Shown here: in pieces, positions 4,733 to 5,226 of the stretch
How the letters are laid out: each line of letters opens with the position of its first letter
Numbering within the stretch: the first letter of the stretch is position 1
DNA from: Holophagales bacterium UBA5704
GTDB lineage: Bacteria; Acidobacteriota; Thermoanaerobaculia; Multivoradales; UBA5704
NCBI GenBank assembly: GCA_002420005.1
Contig: DIHE01000129.1
Coordinates: 1-5,226, forward strand
Direction of reading: 5' to 3'
DNA length: 5,226 bases
The notes under the pieces: generated by a model
What the model was told of the DNA's origin: nothing
Seen by the model: only the letters and a program-made list of their open reading frames with translations
Databases searched by the model: none
Translations under genes and position numbers: made by a program

Positions 4733-5226
4733 ATGAAAGCCAGAATCCTGTCCGTCCTCGTCCTCGCGCTCACCTTCCTTGCTCCGGCGCTCGCGCTGGC
4801 CCAGAAGGAGATCGTGGTCTGGCACGCCTACCGGGGCGATGAGAAGGCGGCGTTCGAGAAAGTCGTCGCCCAGTTCAATCAGGCCAAGGCCGGCAAGATC
4901 AAGGTTTCGACCCTCGCCGTCCCGTACGACGCCTTCGCCGACAAGATCACCGCCGCGGTGCCGCGCGGCAAGGGGCCGGACGTCTTCATCTATGCCCAGG
5001 ACCGCCTCGGCGGCTGGATCGCGGCGGGCAATACGGTCGAGCCGATCGATTTCTTTCTGGATGCGCCGACCAAGGGCCGTTTCCTCGCCACCACGATGCA
5101 GGCGATGACCTACCAGGGCAACGTCTACGGGCTGCCTCTGAACTTCAAGGTCATCACCCTGATCTACAACAAGAAGCTGGTGCAGACGCCGCCCAAGACC
5201 TCGGCGGAGCTGATCGCGCTGGCGAA
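4733..5226 (+). CDS. malE: Maltose/maltodextrin ABC transporter substrate-binding protein, MalE-like (3' end outside window)
   Basis: The frame is open to the window end: 164 residues plus two bases, roughly 40 percent of a usual MalE-length protein. The start MKARILSVLVLALTFLAPAL is a Sec signal peptide, with likely signal peptidase I cleavage after ALA at residue 23 (before Q24). It has no lipobox, so the mature protein should be free in a periplasm. EIVVWHAYRGDEKAAFE (26-42) is the standard first strand and helix of family 1 sugar-binding proteins. GPDVFIYAQDRLGGW (81-95) closely mirrors the E. coli MalE GPDIIFWAHDRFGGY segment, including the Asp-Arg pair. YGLPLNFKVITLIYNKKLV (132-150) is the next conserved block. 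AGGAG (4723-4727) overlaps the malK stop and lies 5 nt before ATG 4733. By family it captures maltodextrins, here presumably the products of the upstream amylase, and delivers them to permeases expected downstream. Confidence 0.9.
   Translation, partial: MKARILSVLVLALTFLAPALALAQKEIVVWHAYRGDEKAAFEKVVAQFNQAKAGKIKVSTLAVPYDAFADKITAAVPRGKGPDVFIYAQDRLGGWIAAGNTVEPIDFFLDAPTKGRFLATTMQAMTYQGNVYGLPLNFKVITLIYNKKLVQTPPKTSAELIALA

Noticed and set aside
1..5226. tRNA, rRNA, CRISPR array, insertion sequence ends, riboswitch
   Set aside because: I looked for these on both strands and saw no cloverleaf, spaced direct repeats, terminal inverted repeats with transposase, or recognisable riboswitch core.

Overview
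This is a GC-rich window, with strong G/C bias at codon third positions, from what looks like a Gram-negative bacterium. The evidence for Gram-negative is a solute-binding protein with an ordinary cleavable (non-lipid) signal peptide, and a probable lipoprotein amylase. The protein flavour would fit Acidobacteriota, Myxococcota or a high-GC proteobacterium. The sequence alone does not settle the lineage.

Layout: (1) Positions 1-225 (+) hold the C-terminal end of an uncharacterised protein with a 12-bp/4-residue repeat and a tail typical of Rpn/PD-(D/E)XK putative transposase-nuclease proteins. (2) Positions 260-1654 (-) hold a tight two-gene unit, transcribed right to left: an isocitrate lyase/PEP mutase superfamily enzyme, then 15 bp later a two-domain Ada protein (methylphosphotriester-sensing zinc domain plus AraC-type HTH) without a methylguanine methyltransferase domain. 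This unit converges on the first gene. (3) Positions 1655-2006 are a divergent intergenic region with a near-consensus sigma-70 promoter (TTGACA, 18 bp, TAGAAT) firing rightward. (4) Positions 2007-5226 (+) are the start of a maltodextrin/starch-utilisation operon: a GH13 alpha-amylase-type enzyme with an N-terminal lipoprotein-like signal, a MalK/UgpC-type ABC ATPase, and a MalE-like binding protein cut by the window end. The membrane permeases (malF/malG type) are expected just beyond.

The likely working logic of the right half is that the exported, envelope-anchored amylase shortens alpha-glucans outside the inner membrane, the MalE-like protein captures the maltodextrins, and MalK powers import. 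The left half is a separate unit, possibly linked to alkylation damage through Ada; the role of the PEP-mutase-like enzyme there is unknown.

Most notable details: the amylase reading frame has no ATG/GTG/TTG start that would include its signal peptide, and the best start is a CTG at 2007 behind a very strong Shine-Dalgarno sequence. A hairpin lies between amylase and malK. The PEP-mutase-like gene and ada appear to be co-transcribed. I did not see a new defence system, mobile element, CRISPR array or RNA gene.
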